A stretch of DNA of 7,145 bases, from contig DAOMNQ010000103.1 of the NCBI GenBank assembly GCA_035443945.1, positions 1 through 7,145 on the forward strand, in the 5' to 3' direction. The translations under genes and the position numbers were made by a program. The DNA comes from CAADGN01 sp035443945 (GTDB taxonomy: Bacteria > Planctomycetota > Phycisphaerae > Phycisphaerales > UBA1924). Below, in pieces: positions 1 to 5,291 of the stretch (positions are counted from its first letter, which is position 1; every line of letters begins with the position of its first letter). Under the pieces are notes generated by a model. That model worked only from the letters and a program-made list of their open reading frames with translations. It made no database searches and had not been told where the DNA came from.

Positions 1-78
1 CACCGACCGCAGCACGATCGACAGCACGCTCGGACGGAGCGACACGAGCGTCCGTTCGCTCTCCGGCGCAGACCTCAC
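1..78 (-). CDS. Possible start of a protein gene running off the left edge (partial)
   Basis: An open frame begins at a GTG (78-76) and runs 26 codons without a stop to the window edge, reading VRSAPESERTLV then SLRPSVLSIVLRSV. A purine-rich stretch (GAAGGGGGC on the minus strand) lies directly before the GTG and may act as ribosome binding site, though the spacing is short. The frame is the same as that of hpt, whose stop lies 72 bp upstream, so it would be a third gene after ispD and hpt. The hydrophobic tail (VLSIVL) may be the beginning of a membrane segment. The protein family cannot be identified from so little sequence, and chance is a real alternative because GC-rich DNA keeps frames open. 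Confidence 0.3.
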   Translation of the reverse strand, partial: MRSAPESERTLVSLRPSVLSIVLRSV

Positions 79-91
79 GCCCCCTTCGTCT

Positions 92-139
92 CGCTTCGTC
101 ACTCCGTCACTCCGTGACTTCCCCACTCCCCCACTCCGG
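92..139. repeat. Octamer tandem repeat array, six degenerate 8-bp units
   Basis: Six consecutive 8-bp blocks share the pattern CnCTnCnn. Block 92-99 is CGCTTCGT, 100-107 and 108-115 are both CACTCCGT, 116-123 is the diverged GACTTCCC, and 124-131 and 132-139 again begin CACTCC. The array lies just downstream of the hpt stop, in the gap before the next minus-strand frame. Its 8-bp period matches that of the arrays near 6276-6415 although the sequence is unrelated. No function is evident. Confidence 0.75.
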
Positions 140-148
140 CCTTCGGCC
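138..148 (-). other. Short inverted repeat just after hpt
   Basis: GGCC and GGCC flank a 3-nt loop 3 bp beyond the hpt stop codon and could form a small GC hairpin in the hpt transcript. It is not followed by a T run on the minus strand, so it does not look like a complete intrinsic terminator. Confidence 0.3.
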
Positions 149-150
149 TC

Positions 151-735
151 TCACCCCAACGCCTCCCGCTTCAGCGTCGCGATCTCCGGGTAGTTCCGGT
201 AGTACCCGTCATAATCCAGCCCGTACCCCACCACGAACTCGTCCGGGATGTCGAACCCGACGTATTCCGCCCGCGCCCCATCGGCCTCCGTCACCGCACG
301 CGGCACGTCCTTGCGCAGCAGCACGCACGCCCGCACCGACGCCGGATGCTGCTCCTCCACCAGACGCCTCACCATCGCGATCGTCTGCCCCGAGTCCAGG
401 ATGTCGTCCACGATCACCACGTGCCGACCCCCGAGCGTGCGCGGCAGTTCCGACCGGATCGCCGCACCCTTGCTCTCCAGCGACCGCCCCGGGTAACTGC
501 TCACCGCCACCAGTTCCAGCCGCAACTTCAGCGGCAACTCACGGATCAGGTCCGCCCCGAAGACCATCGCCCCGGACATGATCGGGATGATCACGACGCG
601 GTCGCCGTCGCCGGCGCTCGCCCCGCCACCCTCGATGTCGCGGCGCAGGTCGCTCGCCAGCGATGCGCCTAGTTCGCGCACGCGCCGGGCGATGGTCTCG
701 CGCCCGATCAGGACTCGGTCGATCTCGGGGAACAC
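151..735 (-). CDS. hpt: Hypoxanthine(-guanine) phosphoribosyltransferase
   Basis: The 194-residue product is a type I phosphoribosyltransferase of the purine salvage Hpt family, a soluble cytoplasmic enzyme that joins hypoxanthine or guanine to PRPP to give IMP or GMP plus pyrophosphate. The PRPP-binding signature VVIVDDILDSGQT lies at about residues 106-118. The N-terminal loop IPIMSGAMVFGADL (about 50-63), AVSSYPG (about 77-83) and the C-terminal DEFVVGYGLDYDGYYRNYP are typical of the family. Its length is slightly above the usual 175-185 residues because of a Gly/Ala-rich insert near residues 33-46. The start is a GTG at 735-733; no in-frame ATG fits better. It lies 32 bp after ispD on the same strand, so cotranscription is likely. 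The exact base preference (hypoxanthine or guanine) cannot be read from the sequence. Confidence 0.95.
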   Translation of the reverse strand: MFPEIDRVLIGRETIARRVRELGASLASDLRRDIEGGGASAGDGDRVVIIPIMSGAMVFGADLIRELPLKLRLELVAVSSYPGRSLESKGAAIRSELPRTLGGRHVVIVDDILDSGQTIAMVRRLVEEQHPASVRACVLLRKDVPRAVTEADGARAEYVGFDIPDEFVVGYGLDYDGYYRNYPEIATLKREALG

Positions 736-767
736 GCCGCCAGCATACCCCCCCGCCCTGCGCCCGC

Positions 768-1580
768 TCAGAACCGCTTGTGGACCGGCCTCTCCGAAGG
801 GCCGCTCACCCCCAGCACGGCCCGAGCGATCCGCAGGTCCGCCGGGCGCGTGATCTTCACGTTCAGCGGGTCGCCCTCGACAACCACGACCCGGCGCCCC
901 AGACGCTCGACCAGCGTCGCATCGTCCGTGCAGTCGATGTTCGCCTGCGCGTAGGCCTCCTTGAGCAGCGCCGCCTCGTACACCTGCGGCGTCTGCACCG
1001 CCACCAGCCGGTCGCGCTCGACCGTCGCCTCGACCGACCGGAGCGGGTGCCGCTTGCCCGCGCCGAGGATGGCCGCGAGCGGGTCCGCGCCGGGATCGTC
1101 CACTTCCTCGGCCGCCAGCCTCTTAAGCGTGTCCGAAACGTCGATCGCCGGCACGACCGCCGGGTGACGCGACGCCGCGTCGAACACGCGATCCAGCAAA
1201 GCCTGCGACGCGCAAGGGCGGGCGGCGTCATGCACCGCGATGTGCGTCGCGTCCGCGGGCACGTGCTCGATCGCGGCCTTGACCGTCTCGTAGCGGTGCG
1301 TCTTGCCGCCCCGGCAGATCGACACGCCCAGCAGCCCCATCTTGTCGGCGTACCGCAGCCGGAACTCGGCGAACCCGCCCTCGTCGTGCGGCCCTGCGAC
1401 GACGATGCCGGCGATGGTGACGTCCGGCGAGGCATAGTTTGCGAAGACCTCGACCGTCCGCTGAAGGACCGGCCGCCCGCCCAGGTCCTCGTCCAGTTTC
1501 GATCTCGTCCCCCCAAGCGGGTCCGCCTCTGCGTACCGCTTCGAATACCCCGCCGCCGGAATGACCACCACGACTCGCAT
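768..1580 (-). CDS. ispD: 2-C-methyl-D-erythritol 4-phosphate cytidylyltransferase
   Basis: The 270-residue product matches IspD, the third enzyme of the MEP isoprenoid pathway, which couples CTP to methylerythritol phosphate to give CDP-methylerythritol and pyrophosphate in the cytoplasm. Visible motifs in order are the nucleotide-binding IPAAGYSKR (7-15) with Lys28 downstream, GGRPVL (34-39), the GG-K-H-R-Y-ET segment (91-99), HDAARPC (117-123), QTPQVYEA (196-203), TDDATLVE (218-225) and GDPLNVKITRPADL (236-249), which carries the conserved lysine. It is longer than the roughly 230-residue family norm, mainly because of an acidic insert at about 156-180 between DTLKR and VEATVERD. Start is the ATG at 1580-1578. 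A weak -10-like TAGCCT lies 6 nt before the ATG, but no convincing -35 was seen. hpt follows 32 bp downstream. No fused IspF domain is present. Confidence 0.95.
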   Translation of the reverse strand: MRVVVVIPAAGYSKRYAEADPLGGTRSKLDEDLGGRPVLQRTVEVFANYASPDVTIAGIVVAGPHDEGGFAEFRLRYADKMGLLGVSICRGGKTHRYETVKAAIEHVPADATHIAVHDAARPCASQALLDRVFDAASRHPAVVPAIDVSDTLKRLAAEEVDDPGADPLAAILGAGKRHPLRSVEATVERDRLVAVQTPQVYEAALLKEAYAQANIDCTDDATLVERLGRRVVVVEGDPLNVKITRPADLRIARAVLGVSGPSERPVHKRF

Positions 1581-1616
1581 GGTGTCAGGCTATCGCATCC
1601 CGCCCACCCTCGGACC

Positions 1617-1630
1617 GGTTGGCACCAACC
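1617..1630. promoter_or_regulatory. Perfect 6+2+6 inverted repeat between ispD and the divergent gene
   Basis: GGTTGG and CCAACC flank a 2-nt centre. The repeat lies 36 bp upstream of ispD and about 75 bp upstream of the divergent 1706 gene, a sensible place for a dimeric regulator to bind. No known regulator site is recognised. Confidence 0.4.
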
Positions 1631-1644
1631 CCACGGCCTGGAAT

Positions 1645-1659
1645 AGTTTCCCGGAAACT
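1645..1659. promoter_or_regulatory. 15-bp perfect palindrome, candidate operator
   Basis: AGTTTCC and GGAAACT flank a single C, giving 7-bp arms in the middle of the divergent ispD/1706 spacer. It lies about 12 bp upstream of the candidate -35 of the 1706 gene. An operator for a homodimeric helix-turn-helix protein is possible; the N-terminal helix-turn-helix of the neighbouring protein makes it one candidate binder, by inference only. Confidence 0.45.
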
Positions 1660-1670
1660 GCCCCGAACCC

Positions 1671-1699
1671 TTGGGTGCCAGCCCGACTCCGGGTATGCT
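1671..1699 (+). promoter_or_regulatory. Candidate promoter of the 1706 gene, predicted leaderless
   Basis: TTGGGT (1671-1676) and TATGCT (1694-1699) are spaced 17 bp apart. Six bases separate the -10 from the ATG at 1706, so the predicted transcription start coincides with the A of the start codon. There is no Shine-Dalgarno sequence before this ATG, which agrees with a leaderless message. The -35 is weak (3 of 6 consensus bases). Confidence 0.45.
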
Positions 1700-1705
1700 T
1701 GGGCC

Positions 1706-2980
1706 ATGCAGCCCCCGATGGACACCTCCGGCACCCCCGCCGCGACGCCTGCCGACTCGCACGCCGGGCGGGGGCCGCTGGAGGTCCGTATCCACCGGAC
1801 CGGCGAGGAGTTGCTGGCTGCCCTTCGGGGTGTGCTGGATGCGATCCCGGGGTCGCCGCGCGGGCCGCAGGCACTGGCCACGCGGCTGGGGATCGACAAG
1901 GTGCTGGCCAGCCGCATCCTGGCGGCGGTTCGGAGCGCGGACCCGCTGTTCGTCGTCCACCGTGCCCCCGGGCCGGAGCCGCTGCGGCGGACGGTGAGCG
2001 CGATTGCCCGCGAGGGAGTCGATGCGTCGCTGGTGTTGCGGGCCGAGCGGGCGGTGGACGACTTCGAGCGGCTGATCCGCGACGAGATCGGCGACCGGCA
2101 GTCGCTCGAGGCGATCGTGAGCGCGTGGGTGCCCGAGGCGCGGCGCGAGTTCGAACTTCGGCGCAAGCAGTCGGCGTTCAAGGCGCTCAGCCACCTGCGC
2201 GGGGCGATGGTGAACGCGCTCACCGCGACGGTCTTCCTCGCGCCGTCGGGGGACGATCCGGAGCGGCTGGACGTGGTGTGGGTGAACGGGCTGATCGGGC
2301 TGCTGCGGCTGCGGCCGTCGGCGGCGGTGAAACTGGCGACGCGCCGGTTCGGGCCGGAGCCGCGGCAGCGCCAGCCGCTGACGCTGGACCGCGAGCCGAT
2401 CGATCGGCTGTCGAACGTGCTGGGGGAGTTCAGTTCGTCGCCGCTGCCGCCGTTCGAGGTGGTGCGCGCGGGCGACACTGTGCACTACGTGCTCGGCGGC
2501 GAGGGGTACGGGCCGCGCTCGGCGGTTGATCTTGTCATGGCGGAGGTGAACCTGTCGGAGATGCGGCGGACGGTGCCGGCGGGTTCGGGGCGCAAGGGGT
2601 ACGTGTTCGCGGAGGTGTCGATCCCGGCGGCGGTGATGCAGTTGGATGCGTTCGTGCACGAGGGCGTGTACCCGGGCGCGACGCCGTCGATCCGCGTGTA
2701 CGACACGGCGTTCGAGGGCGTGGCGGACGCCAACGACCGGGCGCGCGACATCGACGCGCTCGACGTGGCGGAGACGGTCGAGGCGCTGGGCACGGGACTG
2801 TCGGGCTGCCGCTCGGCGGACGTGCCGCGGTACACGGACCTGCTTCGGCAGGTGTGCGCGAAGATGCGGTGGTCGGCGGAGTCGTTCCGCGGGTACCGGT
2901 GCCGCATCGAGTACCCGCTGTACGGGACGCAGGTGACGATGCTGTTCGAGCCGGCGGGAAGGGCCGGACGAACTCTCTAA
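1706..2980 (+). CDS. Unrecognised 424-residue protein with N-terminal helix-turn-helix-like segment
   Basis: I do not recognise this protein. The start is placed at the ATG at 1706: upstream in-frame codons reach back only to a TTG inside the regulatory spacer, and a -10-like TATGCT precedes this ATG. The first 25 or so residues are Pro/Ala/Ser-rich and probably disordered. Residues about 53-76 (GPQALATRLGIDKVLASRIL plus AAVR) resemble the helix-turn-helix of IclR-like winged helices, where 'LA..LGI....ASRIL' spans the turn and recognition helix. The remaining 340 residues contain no motif I can name, no membrane segment and no signal peptide, and are rich in Arg, Val and Glu, so a soluble cytoplasmic protein is expected. 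It has very high third-position GC like ispD and hpt, so it appears native. A sequence-specific regulator with a large ligand-sensing part is possible but unproven. It is divergent from ispD and 91 bp upstream of the pilin-like gene. Confidence 0.8.
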   Translation: MQPPMDTSGTPAATPADSHAGRGPLEVRIHRTGEELLAALRGVLDAIPGSPRGPQALATRLGIDKVLASRILAAVRSADPLFVVHRAPGPEPLRRTVSAIAREGVDASLVLRAERAVDDFERLIRDEIGDRQSLEAIVSAWVPEARREFELRRKQSAFKALSHLRGAMVNALTATVFLAPSGDDPERLDVVWVNGLIGLLRLRPSAAVKLATRRFGPEPRQRQPLTLDREPIDRLSNVLGEFSSSPLPPFEVVRAGDTVHYVLGGEGYGPRSAVDLVMAEVNLSEMRRTVPAGSGRKGYVFAEVSIPAAVMQLDAFVHEGVYPGATPSIRVYDTAFEGVADANDRARDIDALDVAETVEALGTGLSGCRSADVPRYTDLLRQVCAKMRWSAESFRGYRCRIEYPLYGTQVTMLFEPAGRAGRTL

Positions 2981-3032
2981 CCACCTGCTGTGCAAGGCTT
3001 TGGAGACGGATCGCGTTCCTTTGAAAAAACCA

Positions 3033-3065
3033 TTGACATACCCCCCCCCCCCCCCCTGTTATACT
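3033..3065 (+). promoter_or_regulatory. Promoter with a 16-C homopolymer in its spacer
   Basis: A perfect -35 hexamer TTGACA (3033-3038) is followed by TA, then 16 uninterrupted C residues (3041-3056), then an extended -10, TGT plus TATACT (3057-3065; 5 of 6 consensus). An A-rich stretch (GAAAAAAC, 3023-3030) upstream could act as an UP element. The present spacer is 21 bp, well above the 17-bp optimum; 12 C would give exactly 17. The -10 ends 6 nt before a GTG-ATG pair (3072-3077), so transcription should start at or near the start codon of the pilin-like gene. It is the only strong promoter seen for the four-gene run downstream. Confidence 0.7.
3041..3056. repeat. Poly-C tract, 16 nt
   Basis: Sixteen consecutive C residues with no interruption, the longest homopolymer in the window. 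It lies between the -35 and -10 of the pilin-like operon. Tracts of this length change size easily by polymerase slippage, and also by sequencing or amplification error, so the true length may differ from the one given. Confidence 0.95.
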
Positions 3066-3074
3066 CATCTCGTG

Positions 3075-3815
3075 ATGGCATCGAGGATGCGTCCCGAACT
3101 TGACCGGCGGCGGCGTGGCCGCGAAGGGGGCGGAGGGCGATCGACCGTGTGGTCGCCGGCAGGTTTCAGCCTCATCGAAGTCATCGTTGTGCTCGGAATC
3201 ATCACTCTGCTGATCGGCCTGCTCCTGCCCTCGCTCGGCGCGGCGCGTGAGCGGGCGCGAATGACCCGCATGGCGCTTGCCGCCAGAAGCAACGCGGCGG
3301 CCGTGATCGTGTACGCGCAGGACCACGACGACATCTATCCGATCGCCCATCCCAAAGTCGGGACCGCGATCCTGGACTGGGACGACCCGCTCCTGGCCGG
3401 CGAGTACCTCCCCAACAAACTGGCCGTGGACCCGGACGGCGTGAAGGAGTTCGGCGGCCCGCGCTTCTCACTCTCAGGCGCCTTGGTCCACCCTGCGACG
3501 ATGATGGAACCGGGGACGACGGTGCCGATCGACCTCGCGCTGAGTGCGTCCGTGCGGCAATCACAGGTTCGCCACCCGGCCCGCAAGGGGATGATGGTCA
3601 GGTACGTGTTTCAGAAGAACGGCGATCACATCATGTGGGCATGGAATCCGTATGATCGGCCACTCTCGCCCGTGGCCTGGACGGACGGCGCGGTCTCGGA
3701 GCACCGGTGCACGGACTTCGCCCTTGCCTACGACTTCTTTGAGAACTGGGTCGGATTCCCGGTTCTTTCGACATGGTCCGGTGCGTCGGGCATAGACGCC
3801 CTGTCGCACCCGTGA
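3075..3815 (+). CDS. Type IV pilin-like / pseudopilin protein (prepilin N-terminal cleavage domain)
   Basis: The 246-residue product carries a class III prepilin signal. A long basic leader (residues 1-30, with RRRRGR) ends in AG, followed by FSLIEVIVVLGIITLLIGLL. The expected cleavage is after Gly30, making Phe31 residue 1 and Glu35 the conserved Glu5; about 20 hydrophobic residues then form the assembly helix. The following LLPSLGAARERARMTR and YAQDHDDIYPIA match the pattern of planctomycete pseudopilin-like proteins (usually LLP.LG.AR...A, then Y..D.....P). Near the C-terminus WTDGAV resembles the 'DG' element of the DUF1559 type, but the usual Cys and the H-X9-DG spacing are not evident. 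The start could be GTG 3072 or ATG 3075; neither has a ribosome binding site, and the -10 lies immediately upstream. The role is surface fibre or type II secretion-like assembly; the substrate is unknown. Confidence 0.85.
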   Translation: MASRMRPELDRRRRGREGGGGRSTVWSPAGFSLIEVIVVLGIITLLIGLLLPSLGAARERARMTRMALAARSNAAAVIVYAQDHDDIYPIAHPKVGTAILDWDDPLLAGEYLPNKLAVDPDGVKEFGGPRFSLSGALVHPATMMEPGTTVPIDLALSASVRQSQVRHPARKGMMVRYVFQKNGDHIMWAWNPYDRPLSPVAWTDGAVSEHRCTDFALAYDFFENWVGFPVLSTWSGASGIDALSHP

Positions 3816-3836
3816 TACCCCAGAGGAGTCGAACTG

Positions 3837-4253
3837 ATGAACATCACGACCATCAAGCGTGCGGGCTGTGCGGGCGTCGGGGCCGTGGCGATGGTAGCGC
3901 TGGCTGCGCCGAATGACTGCTACTTCCTCGTGAGCAGCGGGTGCGGTTCCGGGGCGACCTTCTGTTTGAACAACTCCATCGTCTGCGACGTCGGTTACAC
4001 GAGCTCTGTGGACACCGGCTGCGGCAAGCGGGCGCCGTTCAGCTCAACCCCCGTGCAACGGGCGTGCTGGAAACTGACGAACACACAGACATACCCGTGC
4101 AGTTCGACACCACCCGAGTCCGGCCAGGCGACTGGGTGCTCCACGCCCGAGGGCATCTGCTGCCACGCCGACAAGGAGTTCGTGGAGTATGTGTCGGGCC
4201 ACATGAGCGTTCCGATGGGTCCCGAGTGTTGCGAGATGACGGGCAATCAGTGA
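3837..4253 (+). CDS. Small exported cysteine-rich protein (12 Cys in the mature part)
   Basis: The 138-residue product has a basic N-terminus (IKR), a hydrophobic core (AGVGAVAMVALAA) and a likely signal-peptidase site near residues 23-25. The mature part of about 114 residues holds 12 cysteines at 28, 36, 43, 50, 62, 77, 88, 101, 108, 109, 131 and 132, including two CC pairs. An even number in an exported protein suggests up to six disulfides. No metal-binding CXXC series or known domain is visible. A strong Shine-Dalgarno AGAGGAG (3822-3828) lies 8 nt before the ATG, unlike the leaderless-looking first gene. It begins 21 bp after the pilin-like gene and is followed 27 bp later by another exported protein. 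Function is unknown: a structural surface protein, a toxin-like peptide or a ligand-binding knot are all possible. Confidence 0.8.
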   Translation: MNITTIKRAGCAGVGAVAMVALAAPNDCYFLVSSGCGSGATFCLNNSIVCDVGYTSSVDTGCGKRAPFSSTPVQRACWKLTNTQTYPCSSTPPESGQATGCSTPEGICCHADKEFVEYVSGHMSVPMGPECCEMTGNQ

Positions 4254-4280
4254 CGTGGTTTCGCTGCACGTTCCCAACAC

Positions 4281-5291
4281 ATGAGGACTACGCAAGTGCG
4301 CATGATACCGTGGCTGCTGCTCACCCTCGTTGCTGTTCTGCTTTGCTCGCCTGCTCTTGCTCAAGGCGATGCCGAGGTTCAGCAACTCGCCCAGGATGGC
4401 GGAGTTCCATCTCGGATAGGGCTTGCTGATCAGATCCGCAAGCAGTGGCCGAGTGAGGGATCCGTTTTCATCTCCTTCATCAACGGCCGGAACGACAAGG
4501 TCGCTGCGTACGACTTCGCCACCGGCGCGTTCTACCGCATCTGGCGGTGGGAACAGATCACGCTGCGGGAACCAGATGGGAGCGTCTGGTCCGGTGCGCC
4601 GACCATCGACGGACTCCGGCGATACGACGACCCGTGGACTCGACGAGCCGCGGAGTGGGTACTCGACGATTACTTCCCTCAACTCCCGGTCGTTCGTGCG
4701 CTTGAGATGGCCGAGGTGCCGGTGCGGATAGACCGATCGGAGGACGGGGGGCTGTTCGTGAGAGTGATGCTCCCAAGAGGCGCCTGGAGCCCCGGCGCCG
4801 ACCTGCTCTCCGACTTCGAGATCGAACGATGGGGTGGGCCGGGTCGCGTGGATCGGGAGGTTGTTTATGCTCTTCGCTCCGACCTCACTGTGTCCTCCAA
4901 GACCTATCCGGCTTCGCACCTGCCGGGGAAGCCGCTCGAAACGAAGGAGTACGACGTTGATGCGCGATCTCCCCAGGGATTCCAGGTTGTCGCGACCGAC
5001 TCGGGTGTTGACGCCATGAAACTGAGCAGCATCAGTTTCGACGCTCAAGGCTCTTCAGGCGGTTTCTCGAGGGAAGCGGCCCTCAACGTCGCAATCTCCC
5101 ATCGTGTCGCTCAACGCGAGCGCGTCCCCGTCGTGACCGCGGCGGAAGCCGACGCCAACCCGCAGAATCGGCCGGTGCCTCTCCGTGGCGACAGGCCTCC
5201 CGCGCTCTCCTTGCGGACTGGGCTGATGGGCGCCGGGGCGGTTCTCGTCGCCATCGGCCTGCTCGCATGGTTCCGGATGCGGCGGGGATGA
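4281..5291 (+). CDS. Exported protein of unknown function with C-terminal membrane anchor
   Basis: The 336-residue product begins with a clear signal peptide: MIPWLLLTLVAVLL ending CSPALA, with predicted cleavage after ALA at residue 27. Near the C-terminus, residues about 314-331 (GLMGAGAVLVAIGLLAWF) form one membrane helix followed by a short basic tail RMRRG, giving a type I topology with about 285 residues outside the cytoplasm. The middle is rich in Trp, Tyr and Asp (FYRIWRWEQ, WVLDDYFPQLPVV) and has no family motif I can name. The ending looks like a membrane sorting tail, but no PEP or LPXTG motif precedes the helix. ATG 4281 is used; ATG 4302 (residue 8) is an alternative, with GAGGA 13 nt upstream, and would still give an intact signal peptide. 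Its stop overlaps the next gene by 4 bp (ATGA), so the two are probably translationally coupled. Confidence 0.8.
   Translation: MRTTQVRMIPWLLLTLVAVLLCSPALAQGDAEVQQLAQDGGVPSRIGLADQIRKQWPSEGSVFISFINGRNDKVAAYDFATGAFYRIWRWEQITLREPDGSVWSGAPTIDGLRRYDDPWTRRAAEWVLDDYFPQLPVVRALEMAEVPVRIDRSEDGGLFVRVMLPRGAWSPGADLLSDFEIERWGGPGRVDREVVYALRSDLTVSSKTYPASHLPGKPLETKEYDVDARSPQGFQVVATDSGVDAMKLSSISFDAQGSSGGFSREAALNVAISHRVAQRERVPVVTAAEADANPQNRPVPLRGDRPPALSLRTGLMGAGAVLVAIGLLAWFRMRRG

Noticed and set aside
92..139. CRISPR array
   Set aside because: The units are only 8 bp with no spacers; the same holds for the arrays at 6276-6315 and 6329-6415.
1619..1705. Upstream extension of the 1706 protein to a TTG
   Set aside because: It would put the palindromes and promoter inside the coding region, has no ribosome binding site, and encodes unremarkable sequence.
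863..2995. A 710-codon open frame on the minus strand spanning ispD and the 1706 gene
   Set aside because: It is antisense to the 1706 gene and out of frame within ispD. It is extremely rich in Arg, Pro and Ser and has no motif; high third-position GC in the true genes removes stops from the other frames.
3000..3074. Upstream extension of the pilin-like protein from a TTG, encoding a proline run from the poly-C tract
   Set aside because: It would translate straight through the promoter, including the -35 and -10. The ATG at 3075 already gives a complete prepilin leader.
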